NCBI GenBank assembly: GCA_014061035.1
Contig: JACGMN010000078.1
Coordinates: 1-12,306, forward strand
Direction of reading: 5' to 3'
Length of the DNA: 12,306 nt
Source of the DNA: Candidatus Methanophagales archaeon
Lineage (GTDB): Archaea > Halobacteriota > Syntropharchaeia > Alkanophagales > Methanospirareceae
Shown here one piece after another: positions 11,199-12,306 of the stretch. The notes beneath the pieces were generated by a model that was not told where the DNA came from, did no database searches, and saw only the letters and a program-made list of their open reading frames with translations. The position numbers and the translations under genes were made by a program. Position 1 is the first letter of the stretch; each line of letters begins with the position of its first letter.

Positions 11199-12306
11199 AT
11201 GAAAGCAGCACTTGCAACAGAAGACGGAACGTATATCGAGGGCACAGCTATCGGAGCAGCCACTAATGATAAAATTGCTGTCGGCGAACTGGTATTCAAT
11301 ACAAGTATGACCGGGTATGTTGAGGCTTTGACCGATCCAAGTTATGCAGGGCAGATTCTAATGATGACCTACCCGCTAATAGGAAATTACGGAGTCTGTA
11401 GAGAAGATTTTGAGAGTGTAGGAGTGAAAGTAGAAGGTTTTGTCGTCCGGGAGCTGTGCAAGAGACCAAGCAACTGGAGAAGCCAGCTCAGCCTAGATGA
11501 ACTTCTAAAAGAATACGATGTCCTGGGCATTGAGGGCATCGATACGCGCGCGCTCACGAAGAAGACGAGAATCTGTGGTGCGATGAAGGCAGTAATTGCA
11601 GCCGGTGATATTGAGAAAGAGGAACTCATCAAGAGAGCTATTGAACAACCCTCAATAACTGAGCTTGATTTAGTTGATGGAGTATGCGTAGATACGGTGA
11701 AGAGGATAGAGACAGAGGCGAGAGGAAGCGGCAGAGAAAGAAGCAGCGGTAGATACGAGGTTGTAATCATTGATTGCGGGATCAAGACGAGTATTGTCAG
11801 GCAGTTGCTCAAAAGAGGAGTGAATGTTACGATAGTTCCGTTCAATTATCCAGCAGCGAAGATTTCCGGGCTCGATCCCACGCCTGACGGTCTTTTTATA
11901 TCAAATGGTCCGGGCGATCCGGCGAGAGTGAGACCGACAATCGAGACGATAAAGAATCTTGCCGGAGAGATTCCGATTGCCGGTATCTGCTTAGGGCATC
12001 AACTGATATCGCTGGCAATGGGTGCGGATACGTTCAAGTTGAGGTTCGGGCATCGCGGAGCGAACCAACCGGTGAAGAATTTTCAATCCGGACGGGTCTT
12101 TATAACTTCTCAGAATCATGGCTTTGTTGTTGACGAAGAGACCCTGTCTGATCGTTTGACAGTAACAGAGATCAACCTCAACGACAGGACAGTCGAGGGC
12201 TTAAGGCACGAGGATTTTCCGCTTATAAGTGTCCAGTACCATCCGGAAGCATCACCAGGACCACACGATACTTACTCCTTCTTCGAGCAGTTTGTAGAGA
12301 TGTTGG
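11199..12306 (+). CDS. carA: Carbamoyl-phosphate synthase small subunit (runs off the right edge)
   Basis: The frame from the ATG at 11199 is open for 369 codons to the window end and contains nearly the whole protein. CarA hydrolyses glutamine and feeds ammonia to CarB for arginine and pyrimidine synthesis. The N-terminal CarA domain shows FNTSMTGYVEALTDPSYAGQ and IGNYGV, then GIEGIDTRALTKKTR at 110-124. The class I glutamine amidotransferase domain starts near 187. It has the oxyanion strand SNGPGDP at 235-241, the nucleophile Cys264 in GICLGHQ, and His348 and Glu350 in QYHPEASPGPHDT. A simple Glu/Arg/Ser/Gly tract (about 171-185) marks the linker between domains. It begins 26 bp after the CCG-domain gene with no clear ribosome binding site, so co-transcription is possible. 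A TTG two codons upstream is an alternative start. carB probably follows beyond the edge. Confidence 0.95.
   Translation, partial: MKAALATEDGTYIEGTAIGAATNDKIAVGELVFNTSMTGYVEALTDPSYAGQILMMTYPLIGNYGVCREDFESVGVKVEGFVVRELCKRPSNWRSQLSLDELLKEYDVLGIEGIDTRALTKKTRICGAMKAVIAAGDIEKEELIKRAIEQPSITELDLVDGVCVDTVKRIETEARGSGRERSSGRYEVVIIDCGIKTSIVRQLLKRGVNVTIVPFNYPAAKISGLDPTPDGLFISNGPGDPARVRPTIETIKNLAGEIPIAGICLGHQLISLAMGADTFKLRFGHRGANQPVKNFQSGRVFITSQNHGFVVDEETLSDRLTVTEINLNDRTVEGLRHEDFPLISVQYHPEASPGPHDTYSFFEQFVEML

Noticed and set aside
11387..11845. Minus-strand open frame of 152 codons opposite carA
   Set aside because: The sense frame encodes unmistakable CarA motifs, and the antisense product is Ser/Leu/Thr-rich, as expected for a mirror frame.

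Overview
The window looks like a euryarchaeal chromosome from a lineage that carries methyl-coenzyme M reductase (MCR): a methanogen or, more likely, an anaerobic methane/alkane oxidiser such as ANME-1 (Methanophagales) or a relative. The evidence is a RadB recombinase paralogue, two proteins recognised as methanogenesis markers 5 and 15, an archaeal-type tRNA-Pro, TATA-like promoters, GGTGA/GGAGG ribosome binding sites and an archaeal-style HtpX. The placement in ANME-1 is inference, because no taxonomic marker was compared.

Left region (1-1395): the 5' end of a probable transposase gene runs off the left edge on the minus strand. It is followed by a gap with a heptameric GTGAACC-type repeat array, then a minus-strand HtpX-like membrane metalloprotease that carries a canonical EF-hand calcium loop near its C-terminus. 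A short divergent promoter region with a perfect 20-bp tandem duplication of a TATA-containing unit separates it from the plus-strand unit.

Plus-strand unit (1534-4218): radB and the marker-5 gene overlap by ATGA. A 196-bp gap with two opposed heptamer arrays follows, and then the marker-15 gene, an HgdC/BadF-type ATPase that keeps both cluster cysteines. It converges on a minus-strand tRNA-Pro(TGG).

Central minus-strand operon (10274 down to 4381): four tightly packed genes encode a CO-dehydrogenase epsilon-like protein, a NuoE-like [2Fe-2S] subunit, a NuoF-like FMN/NAD(H) subunit with a ferredoxin tail, and a formate dehydrogenase catalytic subunit with a NuoG-like N-terminus. Together the last three look like a soluble NAD(P)-linked, possibly electron-bifurcating, formate dehydrogenase. 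That is unexpected in an MCR archaeon, where F420-linked enzymes are the norm.

Right region (10390-12306): a divergent, probably leaderless gene encodes a two-CCG-domain HdrB/HdrD-like Fe-S protein. It is followed after 26 bp by carA, the carbamoyl-phosphate synthase small subunit, which is cut by the window end. A recurring oddity is low-complexity, simple-repeat-encoded inserts in linkers of several genes (FdhA twice, the CCG protein, CarA, the NuoE tail).
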